From CAVXHQ01 sp963761735 (GTDB taxonomy: Bacteria > Pseudomonadota > Alphaproteobacteria > Rhodobacterales > Rhodobacteraceae): a stretch of DNA of 64,000 nt. A program made the translations under genes and the position numbers. The notes under the pieces were generated by a model, which searched no databases, was not told the origin of the DNA, and worked only from the letters and a program-made list of their open reading frames with translations. The stretch is from the NCBI GenBank assembly GCA_963761735.1, contig CAVXHQ010000001.1, forward strand, positions 558,001-622,000, in the 5' to 3' direction. Shown here piece after piece: positions 18,020 to 27,434 of this stretch; within the stretch, counting starts at the first letter, position 1; every line of letters begins with the position of its first letter.

Positions 18020-19519
18020 ATGTATTCTGTGGAACTGTATACCCGGGTGCGCAGAGCGTGCCATGTCGAGGGCATGAGTGAGCGCGAGGCGGGGCGGAAG
18101 TTCGGGATCGACCGCAAGACAGTGTCGAAGATCCTGAAGCATTCGGTTCCGCCGGGATATCGGCGCCAAGCGATGCCGCAGCGTCCCAAGCTTGATCCCT
18201 TTGTGCCGGTGATCGACCAGATCCTCGAAGAGGATAAGAGCAAACTCAAGAAACAGCGGCACACTGCCAAGCGAATTCATGCGCGGCTGCGCGACGAGCA
18301 TGGCTTTACGGGCGGGATCACCATCGTCACTGATTATGTGCGTGAGAAGAAGCGGCGGACGCGGGAAGTGTTCGTGCCGCTGTCGCATGCGCCGGGCCAT
18401 GTTCAGGTCGATTTCGGCGAAACGCTGGGCGTGATTGCCGGTGTTGAGTGTAAGCTGCACTACTTTGCGATGGCGCTTCCGCATTCGGATGCGTTCTTCA
18501 TCAAGACCTACCCCGCCGAGACGACCGAGGCGTTTTGTGATGGCCACAACGCCGCTTTTGCATTCTTCGGCGGCGTGCCCTTGTCGATCCTCTACGACAA
18601 TACAACGATCGCAGTGGCGAAAATCCTGGGCGATGGCCTCCGGTTGCGCACCCGCGTCTTTTCGGAATTGCAGTCGCATTACCTGTTCGACGACAAGTTC
18701 GGCCAACCGGGCAAAGGCAATGACAAAGGCAACGTCGAGGGGGTGATCGGATATGGGCGGCGCAACTTCCTCGTTCCCGCGCCGCGGTCCGACAGCTTCG
18801 ATGCGTTGAACACCTGGCTGGAAGATCAGTGCCTGACGCGACAGGGCGACATTGTGCGTGGTCATACCGAGACTGTCGGTGAACGTCTGATGCGGGATCT
18901 CAATGCGCTGATGGCGCTGCCGACCACCCCTTACGATGCTTGCGACAGGGTCAGCACCCGGGCGACATCGATCTCCATGGTCCGTTATCGCAACAATGAC
19001 TACTCGGTGCCTGTCGCTCATGCCCATCACGAGGTTCAGGTTCGTGGGTATGTCCATGAGGTTGTGATCGGCTGCGGGGCCGAGGTGATTGCCCACCACC
19101 GCCGGTCCTACGACAAGGCGGACATGGTATTTGATCCGATGCATTACCTGCCGCTGTTGGAGCAAAAGGTTGGGGCGCTGGATCAAGCCGCACCGCTGCA
19201 AGGCTGGGATCTGCCGGATGAGTTCGCCACCCTGCGCCGACTGTTGGAGGCGCGGATGGGGAAGAAGGGCAAGCGCGAATATGTTCAGGTTTTACGTCTG
19301 CTGGAAACGTTCGAACTGACCCATCTGCATGGTGCGATCCGGCAGGCGCTCGATCTCGGGGCCATCGGCTATGATGCTGTGAAGCATCTTGTCCTGTGCC
19401 GGATCGAGAGGCGTCCGCCACGGCTGGATCTCGATATTTATCCCTATCTGCCCAGAGCACAGGTCGGGACGACAGACCCGGCCAGCTACATGAGCCTGAT
19501 GTCGGGGGTGCCGACATGA
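18020..19519 (+). CDS. istA: IS21 transposase IstA
   Basis: A 499-residue IstA. An N-terminal helix-turn-helix (MSEREAGRKFGIDRKTVSKIL) is followed by the DDE integrase core: HVQVDFGETLG (first Asp), FGGVPLSILYDNTTIAV (second Asp) and KGNDKGNVEGVIGY (Glu). The C-terminal segment ends SGVPT and its TGA overlaps the istB ATG. The gene is intact and typical in size. Confidence 0.96.
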   Translation: MYSVELYTRVRRACHVEGMSEREAGRKFGIDRKTVSKILKHSVPPGYRRQAMPQRPKLDPFVPVIDQILEEDKSKLKKQRHTAKRIHARLRDEHGFTGGITIVTDYVREKKRRTREVFVPLSHAPGHVQVDFGETLGVIAGVECKLHYFAMALPHSDAFFIKTYPAETTEAFCDGHNAAFAFFGGVPLSILYDNTTIAVAKILGDGLRLRTRVFSELQSHYLFDDKFGQPGKGNDKGNVEGVIGYGRRNFLVPAPRSDSFDALNTWLEDQCLTRQGDIVRGHTETVGERLMRDLNALMALPTTPYDACDRVSTRATSISMVRYRNNDYSVPVAHAHHEVQVRGYVHEVVIGCGAEVIAHHRRSYDKADMVFDPMHYLPLLEQKVGALDQAAPLQGWDLPDEFATLRRLLEARMGKKGKREYVQVLRLLETFELTHLHGAIRQALDLGAIGYDAVKHLVLCRIERRPPRLDLDIYPYLPRAQVGTTDPASYMSLMSGVPT

Positions 19520-20268
19520 GCGACACTCCGCAGGTCTTATTGCAGCATCACCTCAAGGCGCTCCGACTGCCGACCTTCAAGAGCGAATATGGCAAGCTGG
19601 CCCGTCAGTGTGCGGCAGAGGGCAAGGATCATGTTCAATATCTGCTGCGGCTTTGCGAACTGGAGCTGATCGAACGCGAACGCCGGATGGTTGAGCGGCG
19701 GATCAAAGCCGCGAAGTTCCCGGCCACCAAGAGCCTCGACAGTTTCGACTTCAAGGCGATCCCGTCGCTCAACAAGGTCTTGACCATGGAGCTGGCACGT
19801 TGCGAATACGCTGATCGCCGCGAGAACATTATTGCTCTGGGTCCATCGGGAACCGGCAAGACCCACATTGCCTTGGGGCTTGGTCTCGCCGCTTGCCAGA
19901 AGGGCCTGAAGGTCCGCTTCACGACGGCCGCCGCGCTGGTGCATGAGTTGATCGAGGCAGCCGATGATCGGCGTCTGCAGCGCCTGCAAAAGCTGATTGT
20001 CAGTCAGGATCTGTTGATCATTGACGAACTTGGCTTCGTTCCCCTGAGCAAATCCGGCGCGGAGTTGCTGTTCGAAGTCATCTCGCAGCGCTATGAGCGA
20101 GGATCAATCGTCATCACGTCCAATCTGCCGTTTGATGAATGGACCGAAGTCTTCGGATCCGAGCGCCTTACCGGCGCCATCCTCGACCGCCTGACCCACC
20201 ATGTTCACATCCTGGAAATGAACGGCGACAGCTACCGGCTGCGACAGAGCCGCAAACTCCAAGACTGA
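19516..20268 (+). CDS. istB: IS21 helper ATPase IstB
   Basis: A 250-residue AAA+ ATPase related to DnaC. Walker A is LGPSGTGKTHIALGL, Walker B is LLIIDELGFVPL and sensor 1 is VITSNLPFDEW. IstB selects target DNA and activates IstA. ATG 19516 overlaps the istA stop. Intact. Confidence 0.97.
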   Translation: MSDTPQVLLQHHLKALRLPTFKSEYGKLARQCAAEGKDHVQYLLRLCELELIERERRMVERRIKAAKFPATKSLDSFDFKAIPSLNKVLTMELARCEYADRRENIIALGPSGTGKTHIALGLGLAACQKGLKVRFTTAAALVHELIEAADDRRLQRLQKLIVSQDLLIIDELGFVPLSKSGAELLFEVISQRYERGSIVITSNLPFDEWTEVFGSERLTGAILDRLTHHVHILEMNGDSYRLRQSRKLQD

Positions 20269-20421
20269 AACCGCAAAAACAGCAGCAATGCTGGCCTGCG
20301 GCCAGCGCACTCTGGCGCGCGTCAGCTACTTGGCGAGCACACGCGCCAGAGCGCCGCGAACATCCAGGCCGTGGCCCCATTTTGCGCCGGTAAATGGTCC
20401 CTTTTGTCGCCGAGATTGACA

Positions 20422-21330
20422 CGCAACTCGGACCCGCCCTGCCCGGAGACCTCGGACGCCCGATCCTTCGAAACCAGGACGCCGGTCAACCCGTCCCTCC
20501 CTCACCCATGCCAGGTCCTGAACCAGCCGAGCAGCGCCGTCTGGCCGAAGAAGAGGCCGCCCGCACAAGTGAAGTGTTCTTAGCAACACAGTCACCGACC
20601 GCTTCATCGGGTTTCGCTGCACCCAGTTCCGCACCTCCGAGTAGTTTCCCGGCCCCGCAACCGGGTCAGGTCGGGCCACAAAGCGACCAGGACCGCCAAC
20701 TCGCTTTCCTCAATGCTCCCGTCGACCGTCGCATCGTCGCGCCCGACAGGGACACCGCCCCCCCCCTCGCCTTATGTCCTTCAGGCGGGATCCGTCATTC
20801 CCGCCGCCCTCGTTACTGGCATTCGCTCTGACCTCCCCGGCCAGATCGTCGCGCAAGTGACTTAGAACGTCTATGACAGCCCTTCGAGGCGCCATCTCCT
20901 GCTGCCGCAAGGATCCCGCCTCATCGGCGAATACAACAATAGCGTGGGCTTTGATCAACGCCGCATCCCGCTTGTCTGGGACCGGATCATCCTGCCCGAT
21001 GGCCAATCGATTGTTCTGGAACGACAGCCGGGAGCGGATAGCGCAGGCTATGCGGGCCTCGAGGACGGCGTCGATCACCATTGGGGCGGCGTGTTGAGGG
21101 CGGCGCTTCTTTCTACACTGCTCAACATCGGTGCCGAACTGGGGGCCAACGATGAAGATCCCATCGCCAGTGCCATCCGCGACGGCGCACAGGACACCAT
21201 CGGCGACGCGGGCCGCGAGATCGTGCGTCGTCAGATTGATATTCCGCCAACCCTGTCGATCCAGCCGGGGTCTCCGGTGCGCGTAATCGTGACCCGCGAT
21301 CTGATCCTTCAACCACGGGGAGGACACTGA
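20422..21330 (+). pseudogene. trbI: Conjugal transfer protein TrbI (VirB10-like), decayed
   Basis: TrbI spans inner and outer membranes in the conjugation channel. Here the N-terminal part (including the membrane helix) is replaced by IS21. The rest is recognisable: LPGDLGRPILRNQDAGQPVPP, EQRRLAEEEAARTS, AFLNAPVDRRIVAPDRD, then after a slip in a run of nine C (20758-20766) LQAGSVIPAALVTGIRSDLP, an in-frame TAG at 20864, and finally the well-kept LILPDGQSIVLERQPGAD-type block through RVIVTRDLIL. The stop overlaps the next ATG. Inactive. Confidence 0.9.
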
Positions 21331-21581
21331 TGATCAAGTTGAAACTGGGCGCTTTGTCGGACGACAAACCGGTGAAGGTGACAGTGGAACTGCCAGCCCA
21401 AGTTCACCGCGATCTTGTTGCCTACGCAATGGTGCTGGAGCGAGAATCCGGCCAAACCATCAAGGACCCCGCGAAATTGATTGCGCCAATGGTCGAACGC
21501 TTCATGGCAACGGATCGCGGCTTTGCAAAGCTGAGGCGCTCACAAGCAAGTGCGAACTCGCCGCCGAGAAAGGCTGACTAA
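21330..21581 (+). CDS. DUF2274 protein, trbI companion
   Basis: An 83-residue protein (MIKLKLGALSDDKPVKVTVELP, then VHRDLVAYAMVLERESGQ and LIAPMVERFMATDRGFAKLRR). DUF2274 proteins follow trbI in Trb-type integrative conjugative elements and look like ribbon-helix-helix-related small proteins. It overlaps the trbI stop by one base. It appears intact but is stranded, since the other transfer genes are absent. Confidence 0.85.
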   Translation: MIKLKLGALSDDKPVKVTVELPAQVHRDLVAYAMVLERESGQTIKDPAKLIAPMVERFMATDRGFAKLRRSQASANSPPRKAD

Positions 21582-22083
21582 CGCAAACGACACCTTGCTG
21601 AATCGCACCTTTGGCAAGTCAAACGCATTCTGAAAATCCAGCAGCTTTCATCTGAGATTATGACATCGACTCCGGAAGGAGACGATCAATCTGGCTTAAT
21701 GACAATCTCATTGCAGTTCACGTATTGATTTCCCATACTTAACTTGCCGTTTGGCCAGTTGGAAACTTGGCAGCTTCAAATCAGAATGCAATCCAACGCC
21801 GCATCCGGATGAATCGTGTTGCTTACCGATAGTTCCCGAACGTAGGGTATCCATGAAACTGACGAAAAATCCAATGATTTCAAAAGGCCCGGCGTTTGAC
21901 GGACATTCTGACGGTAAATACGAATAGGAAATATTTTTTACGCATGAAGATCAGTGCCTTAAACGATCCGTTGATAATCGAATGGGAACGATCTTTTCGG
22001 GGCGATGGCGCTTTCAGCGGGGCGATGGCGTCGAGGAATCCACCGCCCGGCACGGCAAGGTTCAGGGCGCCGGCAATGACCTG
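21582..22083. other. Non-coding stretch at the right edge of the conjugation remnant
   Basis: I see no supported gene. The base composition is visibly more AT-rich than the neighbourhood up to about 21980. A 12-base repeat GGGGCGATGGCG occurs at 21999 and 22019. No copy of the tRNA-Asn 3' end was found that would mark an attR site. Confidence 0.6.
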
Positions 22084-22854
22084 TCAGGCTTTGCGATTGC
22101 GCCCGGTGCCGACGAATGAATGCCCGGGTGGCGTCTTTTGAAACAGCACGGCGGGCCAGTTCGCGAGTCTCGTGGGACGGATATGTCCAGGTCGCACAGC
22201 ATCGGGACGGGGCTGGCCTGCCGGGCGTGGGTCTGCCGCCGCGATAAGGTCGGCGGACACATCGCCAACCGAACAGGCCGCCGGCTCAGCCGCCCGGTAG
22301 CCGATGGCCAGCCATTCCGCCCGGTCCGATAGTGGCACCCGCACCGCAGGCCCGTTACGCACCGGATCGCGGCCCCAATGCGGCCCCGCCAACGGATCGT
22401 CGTCGAACAGCCCGGCAAGGTCCGGCAGCGGCAGGCCCGCCCGCGCCAGCAACACGCCCGCGAAACAATCGTTCTGTCGTTCGACCATGCCGCGCAGTTC
22501 TGCCTCGCGCGCGGGCTCGGCGCGGATCGCGGCAAGGGCCAGATCGGCGATGCCATAGCGCACCTGAAGACCGTGACCGAAAAGATGCGCGAGAAGAAAG
22601 GTGGCGGCGCGCGCGCCGATGGCGGCAGAGGCGTCGAACCAGATCTCGTTCGAAGTGGTGCAATAGACCGGCGGCACCGTCACACCGCCGCCGCACACCG
22701 TGCCGATGTCAGGTGTATGACGCACCGTGGGCAGTCGCGGAAAATCTGCCGTCGATTGGGTAACGAGAGCGTCGAATTCTCCGGATCGGTCGGCGAACAG
22801 CGGCGGAGGTGCCAGTAAAAAACCAACGGCGAACAAGGTGCGGATCACATTCAT
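22084..22854 (-). CDS. Secreted metallopeptidase-like protein with an altered HExxH motif
   Basis: A 256-residue protein with a signal peptide (cleavage near residue 21). The layout matches neutral zinc metallopeptidases of the YpfJ type: VPPVYCTTSNEIWFDA, then the helix TFLLAHLFGHGLQVRYG and a second helix with VERQNDCFAGVLLARAG that would hold the third ligand. The motif reads HLFGH (90-94), so the catalytic Glu is Leu. The two zinc His are kept. It may bind metal but is not expected to cut peptides by the standard mechanism. The C-terminal 50 residues look unrelated. I prefer ATG 22854 to GTG 22860. Confidence 0.6.
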   Translation of the reverse strand: MNVIRTLFAVGFLLAPPPLFADRSGEFDALVTQSTADFPRLPTVRHTPDIGTVCGGGVTVPPVYCTTSNEIWFDASAAIGARAATFLLAHLFGHGLQVRYGIADLALAAIRAEPAREAELRGMVERQNDCFAGVLLARAGLPLPDLAGLFDDDPLAGPHWGRDPVRNGPAVRVPLSDRAEWLAIGYRAAEPAACSVGDVSADLIAAADPRPAGQPRPDAVRPGHIRPTRLANWPAVLFQKTPPGHSFVGTGRNRKA

Positions 22855-22936
22855 CCGCACCGCCTAGCACAAGGTCTGCCTCCAAGGCGAGCGCGCCCCG
22901 TTGACGGCCCGCACCCACCGTGCCTTTGATGCGCGC

Positions 22937-23845
22937 ATGTCCACGCCGCCCCCTCTCGCCACCGCACGGCTGCCCGTCGGCGCACCGCTGCTGAGCGTCG
23001 CGCTGTGGATGTCCGGCGCCATCGGCGCGTTCTCGACGATGGCGATTGCCGGGCGCGAGGCGGGGCTGACCCTCGACACGTTCGAGATCATGTTGTTCCG
23101 CTCGCTCACCGGCATCGTTCTGGTGCTTGTCATCGGTGGCCGGGCCGGCACGCTGGGTCAGGTCCGCACGGCGCGGCTGCCGTTGCATCTGGTCCGCAAT
23201 GCCGCGCATTTCACCGGCCAGAACCTGTGGTTCTTTGCCCTTGGACTGATCCCGCTTGCTCAGCTCTTCGCACTGGAATTCACCTCACCGCTCTGGGTGG
23301 TGCTGCTCGCGCCGCTCCTGATCGGCGAGCGGCTGACCCGGCGCAGGCTGGCCGCGACCGCAGTGGGCTTTGCGGGGATCCTGATCGTCGCCCGCCCCGA
23401 TTTCGCGAACCTGAACCCCGGTGTGGTTGCCGTGGCCCTGTCGGCGATCTGTTTTGCGCTGACCGCGCTGATGACCCGGCGCCTGACCCAGACCGACAGC
23501 ATCACCTGCATCATGTTCTGGCTGACCGTCAGTCAGGCCGTGATGGGCCTTGTTTTTGCGGCCGTCGATGGCGACGTTCAGGTGCCCCACGGCGTGACGA
23601 TCCTGTGGGTCGTGGTGATCGGCGCGATGGGCCTCGCGGCGCATTTCTGTCTGACACGCGCGCTGACGCTGGCGCCCGCCAGCACCGTGATGCCGATCGA
23701 TTTCGTGCGACTGCCGGTGATCGCCGTCCTTGGCATGGTGTTCTACGACGAGCCGCTGGAAGGGGCAGTCTTTGCCGGTGCGGCGCTGATTTTCGCGGCC
23801 AACTGGATCAACCTCGCGCCCGCGCGTCGGCGCCGGCCCGGTTAG
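22937..23845 (+). CDS. DMT-family (EamA) transporter
   Basis: About 302 residues with ten hydrophobic segments in two EamA repeats, for example LFALEFTSPLWVVLLAPLLIGERLTRRR in the first and VMPIDFVRLPVIAVLGMVFYDEPLEGAVFAG in the second. Such carriers usually export amino acids or related metabolites; the substrate is unknown. ATG 22937 is favoured, with a TTG at 22901 possible. Divergent from the peptidase-like gene. Confidence 0.88.
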   Translation: MSTPPPLATARLPVGAPLLSVALWMSGAIGAFSTMAIAGREAGLTLDTFEIMLFRSLTGIVLVLVIGGRAGTLGQVRTARLPLHLVRNAAHFTGQNLWFFALGLIPLAQLFALEFTSPLWVVLLAPLLIGERLTRRRLAATAVGFAGILIVARPDFANLNPGVVAVALSAICFALTALMTRRLTQTDSITCIMFWLTVSQAVMGLVFAAVDGDVQVPHGVTILWVVVIGAMGLAAHFCLTRALTLAPASTVMPIDFVRLPVIAVLGMVFYDEPLEGAVFAGAALIFAANWINLAPARRRRPG

Positions 23846-23989
23846 GTCTGCCGATCCCGCCGGCGGCGACACAACGTCACGGGGCATTGAAATCAGACTG
23901 ACGCCGCGTATCGATTGAACTCGATGGCTCAAAGCGCACGATGGATGCCCGCACAGGCGCTGCCCGGGAAGCGGCGCGGGGAGGAATAT

Positions 23990-25135
23990 ATGAAAATACT
24001 GTCTGCCGGAGCCCTGCTCCTTGCGTCCACGTCAGCGGCACATGCCGTCGGGCTCGACCGGTCCGGTCGGGACATCACCGCGATTTTCGAGGACGGCAAC
24101 TATGTCGAGCTGAGCTATGGCGCCGTGCGGCCCGAGGTCGGGGGGACAGACGATTTCGTGGCGCCCGTGCCCGGCCTGCCCGCCGGTGCGCCCGCCGCGA
24201 CATACGGCGACGTCGGCGATGATTTCAACCAGATCGGTGCCGCGCTGACCTATCAACTCGATGATCGGCTGACCGTCGCGCTGATCTATGACCAGCCGTT
24301 CGGTGTGGACATCGTCTATCCGACGGATACACCCTATTCGCTGCTCGGCGGCACCGAAGCGCGGCTGAACAGCAATGCGCTGACGGCGATGGCGCGCTAT
24401 AAATTCGATGACAACTGGTCGGTTCACGGCGGCTTCGTCGTCGAACGTCTGGACGCCTTCATCCGGCTTGGCGGTCTCGCCTATGGCGGTCTGAACGGGT
24501 ACAATGTGACCCTCGGCGAGAGCACCGGCAGCGGTTTCGTCGTCGGTTCCGCCTACGAGCGGCCCGACATCGCGCTGCGCATCGCCCTCACCTATCAAAG
24601 TTCCATCGAGCACAAATTCGACAGTGTCGAGATCCTGCCCGGCATCGGTCAGGTCTCTGCCCCCGGCGCCGTCACCACCGTCGAGACGCCCGAAAGCTGG
24701 AACCTCGATTTCCAGACCGGTGTCGCCGAAAACACCCTCGTCTTCGGCCATATCCGCTATGCCGACTGGGAACGGACCATCGTGTCGCCCGCCTTCTTTG
24801 CGTCCCAGACCGGCGGCGGCAGCCTGACCTCGATCGACAGCGACTACGACATGTCGATCGGCGTCGCGCGGCGGTTTTCGGATGCCTTCGCAGCCTCTGT
24901 CACCATCGGATATGAGCCGTCGCGCGGCGGCGTCGAATCGCCGCTGTCGCCGACCGACGGCAAGACCTCGCTCGGCGTCGGCGGCGAATATACCATCGGC
25001 GATGTCGTCCTTGCGGGCGGCGTGCGCTATACGTGGGTCGGCGATGTCGACACCGGACCGAGCCAGACGGACGTCGCGGATTTCGGCGACAACACCGCAC
25101 TGTCGGCCGGGCTGCGCGTCGGGTACCGGTTCTGA
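23990..25135 (+). CDS. FadL/OmpP1-like outer-membrane channel
   Basis: A 381-residue protein with signal peptide (MKILSAGALLLASTSAAHA), an early VGLDRSGRDITAIFEDGNYVEL segment, alternating strand pattern throughout and a terminal GLRVGYRF with C-terminal Phe. These features define FadL-type barrels, which let hydrophobic compounds through the outer membrane. It is somewhat shorter than E. coli FadL. ATG 23990 follows GGGGAGG. A terminator lies 50 bases downstream, so it is probably monocistronic. Confidence 0.88.
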   Translation: MKILSAGALLLASTSAAHAVGLDRSGRDITAIFEDGNYVELSYGAVRPEVGGTDDFVAPVPGLPAGAPAATYGDVGDDFNQIGAALTYQLDDRLTVALIYDQPFGVDIVYPTDTPYSLLGGTEARLNSNALTAMARYKFDDNWSVHGGFVVERLDAFIRLGGLAYGGLNGYNVTLGESTGSGFVVGSAYERPDIALRIALTYQSSIEHKFDSVEILPGIGQVSAPGAVTTVETPESWNLDFQTGVAENTLVFGHIRYADWERTIVSPAFFASQTGGGSLTSIDSDYDMSIGVARRFSDAFAASVTIGYEPSRGGVESPLSPTDGKTSLGVGGEYTIGDVVLAGGVRYTWVGDVDTGPSQTDVADFGDNTALSAGLRVGYRF

Positions 25136-25184
25136 TCCATCGCGGTCGGGCATCGGCCGCACATCCGCCAGGAAATTCGCACGG

Positions 25185-25211
25185 GGCCCCGCAGGAAATT
25201 GCGGGGCCTTT
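25185..25211 (+). terminator. Intrinsic terminator after the FadL-like gene
   Basis: GGCCCCGCA (25185-25193), loop GGAAAT, TGCGGGGCC (25200-25208), then TTT. Perfect nine-base stem, short T tail. Confidence 0.8.
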
Positions 25212-25270
25212 GGCGTTTGACCGCAGGTTCCGGATTGCGGCGACGGGGCAAACAGCGTCTGAGTGACACC

Positions 25271-26215
25271 ATGTCGCATAAAATCACTATCGATCAGGTC
25301 ACCATGCCGCCGCGTGCCTGGGGCGCCCTTCTCGCGCTGGCGCTTGTCTGGGGTTTTTCGTTTCTGGCGATGCGCGTCGCGCTGAACGAGATCGGGCCCT
25401 TCACGCTCGTGGCCCACCGGGTCGGCTGGGCGGCGGTCGCCCTTTGGGGCGTCCTGATCCTGCGCGGTCTGCCGGTGCCGCGCGGCTGGGGCCTGTGGGG
25501 CACTTTCGCGGTGATGGGGCTCTTGAACAACGTCATTCCGTTCTCGCTCATTGCATTCGGTCAGCAGCATATCGAAACCGGTCTGGGCTCGATCCTGAAT
25601 GCCTCCACGGCGGTCTGGGGCGTGCTGATCGCCGCGATCCTGCTGCCCGACGAGCGCCTGACGACGCGCAAACTGGTCGGTGTGGCGCTGGGATTTACCG
25701 GTGTGACGGTGGCGATCGGCATCGACACCCTGCGCGCCTTCGATCTGCGCTCGGTCAGTCAGCTGGCGTTTCTGGGTGCGGGGATCAGCTATGCCGTGGC
25801 GGGCGTCTGGGCGCGCCGGCGTCTGCGCGGGGTGCCGCCGCAGGTGGCGGCAACCGGCATGCTCACGGGGGCGACGGCGATGGCGGTGCCGATGGCCCTG
25901 TTCACCGAAGGGCCGATCACGCTGGCGCTGACCGGCACCACGATCCTGGCGCTGGCCTATGGCTCGCTGATGGCGACGGCGGTGGCCTATCTGTTGTATT
26001 ACCGGGTGCTGGCGCTGGCCGGCAGCGGCAACACGATGCTGACCACGCTGGTGGTCGCCCCCGTCGCCATCGTCGCAGGCGCCCTTGTCCTCGACGAGGC
26101 GCTCGCACCGCGCGCCTACGCGGGATTTGCGCTGGTGGCGCTGGCGCTTGCGGTGATCGACGGGCGCATCTGGGCGCGGATGCGGGCCATGCGGCGCAGA
26201 TCGGGCGCGATCTGA
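25271..26215 (+). CDS. DMT-family (EamA) transporter
   Basis: A 314-residue ten-helix carrier of the drug/metabolite transporter superfamily. The first repeat has LALALVWGFSFLAMRVALNEIGPF and VPFSLIAFGQ-like sequence (NNVIPFSLIAFG), the second LAYGSLMATAVAYLLYYRVLALAGSG and VVAPVAIVAGALVLDEALAPRAYAG. Export of a metabolite is the usual role; the substrate is unknown. Distinct from the EamA gene at 22937, not a recent duplicate. ATG 25271 is preceded by GAGTG. Confidence 0.9.
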   Translation: MSHKITIDQVTMPPRAWGALLALALVWGFSFLAMRVALNEIGPFTLVAHRVGWAAVALWGVLILRGLPVPRGWGLWGTFAVMGLLNNVIPFSLIAFGQQHIETGLGSILNASTAVWGVLIAAILLPDERLTTRKLVGVALGFTGVTVAIGIDTLRAFDLRSVSQLAFLGAGISYAVAGVWARRRLRGVPPQVAATGMLTGATAMAVPMALFTEGPITLALTGTTILALAYGSLMATAVAYLLYYRVLALAGSGNTMLTTLVVAPVAIVAGALVLDEALAPRAYAGFALVALALAVIDGRIWARMRAMRRRSGAI

Positions 26216-26270
26216 CGGCAGGCCCACAGAAACAACTGGCACGCGGCAGAACGCCCGGCTAGCAAGGGGC

Positions 26271-27125
26271 ATGATCTATGCCAATGCCCGGGACTGGCGC
26301 GCAGCGCCCCGCAAACGCGTGCTGATTTTCGGCATGTCGGGCCTTGGCAAAACCCACATCAGCCATCTTTTGCGCACCGGCGGCGACTGGTTCCATTATT
26401 CCATCGACTACCGTATCGGCACACGGCACATGGGCGAGCTTATCGTCGACAATGCCAAACGCGAGGCGATGCAGGTGCCGTTTTTGCGCGATCTGCTGAT
26501 GACGGATTCGATCTACATCGGCTCGAACCTGACGTTCGACAACCTCACGCCGGTGTCGACATATCTCGGCAAGCCGGGCGATCCTGCCCGTGGCGGCATG
26601 GGCATGGCCGAATACACCAAGCGGCAACGCCAGTTCGAGCGGGCAGAGATTGCCGCGCTGAACGATACCGCCCATTTCATCGACCGGGCGCAGGCTCTGT
26701 ACGGCTATCCGCATTTCGTCTGCGACACCGGCGGGTCGATTTGCGAATGGGTCGATCCCGACGATCCCGACGATCCGCTGATGACGGAACTGGCCTCCCA
26801 TACGCTGATGCTGTGGATCGAAGGGTCCGACGCCCATACCGCCGAACTGATCCGCAGGTTCGATCGTGCGCCGAAACCGATGGCCTATCAGCCCGCGTTC
26901 CTCGCGCGCGTCTGGGACGACTATCTGGCGCAAACCGGCAAGAGCGAGGCCGAAGTGGACCCCGACGCCTTCATCCGCTTCACCTACGGTCGCGCGCTTG
27001 AACACCGCCAGCCCCGCTACCGGGCGATGGCCGCGCGCTGGGGCCTGACGGTCCGCGCCGAGGCCGTGGCAGCCGTGCAGACGGAGGCCGATTTCGTCGA
27101 TCTGGTGGCCGGGGCTCTTGGCTGA
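26271..27125 (+). CDS. P-loop ATPase-like protein, conserved hypothetical
   Basis: A 284-residue protein with an early P-loop FGMSGLGKTHISHLL (residues 20-34). The rest contains YSIDYRIGTRHMGELIVDNA, HFVCDTGGSICEWVD (possible Walker B-like Asp) and LMLWIEGSDAHTAELIRRFD. The fold is probably a nucleoside-monophosphate-kinase-like P-loop domain. I know of no assigned function; close relatives are widespread in Rhodobacteraceae. ATG 26271 follows the stop of the transporter by 55 bases. Confidence 0.75.
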   Translation: MIYANARDWRAAPRKRVLIFGMSGLGKTHISHLLRTGGDWFHYSIDYRIGTRHMGELIVDNAKREAMQVPFLRDLLMTDSIYIGSNLTFDNLTPVSTYLGKPGDPARGGMGMAEYTKRQRQFERAEIAALNDTAHFIDRAQALYGYPHFVCDTGGSICEWVDPDDPDDPLMTELASHTLMLWIEGSDAHTAELIRRFDRAPKPMAYQPAFLARVWDDYLAQTGKSEAEVDPDAFIRFTYGRALEHRQPRYRAMAARWGLTVRAEAVAAVQTEADFVDLVAGALG

Positions 27126-27434
27126 CCAGACGACGGGGCTGCGGCTCCGGTCGGAAACGCCAGGTCTCCGCCGACGATCCCGGGTTTTGCGCAACGAACG
27201 TCGCGGGCTGTGATGCCGTGCGCGGCGTCGATCCTGTGTCCATCTATCCTGCCGATGGCGGCGATATCTCACGCCTATCGAACGGGGGTGAAAGATAGTC
27301 GATTGTGCCCGCGCACCGGCGCCGGGTGCATGCGCAACGCAGCCAGGACCGGCGCAGGCCCGCATCGGGGCGGGGGTTGTGAGGCGCCCGGTTGTGTCTT
27401 ACCTCGGGCATTCATCAGCCCATTGGTGTCGCCC
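27126..27434. other. Leader region of metA
   Basis: No gene is supported. The region could fold: CTATC and GATAG at about 27277 and 27295 bracket a GGGGGTGAAA segment, and a GC-rich hairpin-forming stretch (CCGGCGCCGG at about 27319) follows. metA leaders in this class often hold SAM-sensing riboswitches, but I cannot match either SAM-II or SAM/SAH consensus here. Confidence 0.4.

Larger units (their letters stand above)
17912..20421 (+). mobile_element. IS21-family insertion sequence, complete
   Basis: The left end TGTGAATCCCGGAGGCAAA (17912) and the inverted right end TGTCAATCTCGGCGACAAA (ending 20421) match at about 20 of 27 positions. Between them are istA and istB in the standard overlapping arrangement. 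Length is about 2.5 kb. No target-site duplication is visible: the left flank is an unknown gene and the right flank is trbI, so flanking DNA has been deleted or rearranged. Confidence 0.88.

Noticed and set aside
17912..19201. Upstream half of a 649-codon minus-strand ORF
   Set aside because: It is antisense to the well-supported istA; only the portion left of the IS21 end has independent standing.
24032..26272. 746-codon minus-strand ORF
   Set aside because: Antisense to the FadL-like and EamA genes, both strongly supported.
27240..27434. SAM-II or SAM/SAH riboswitch before metA
   Set aside because: Some short pairings exist, but I could not match the pseudoknot or conserved loop sequences of either class; a covariance-model search would decide.
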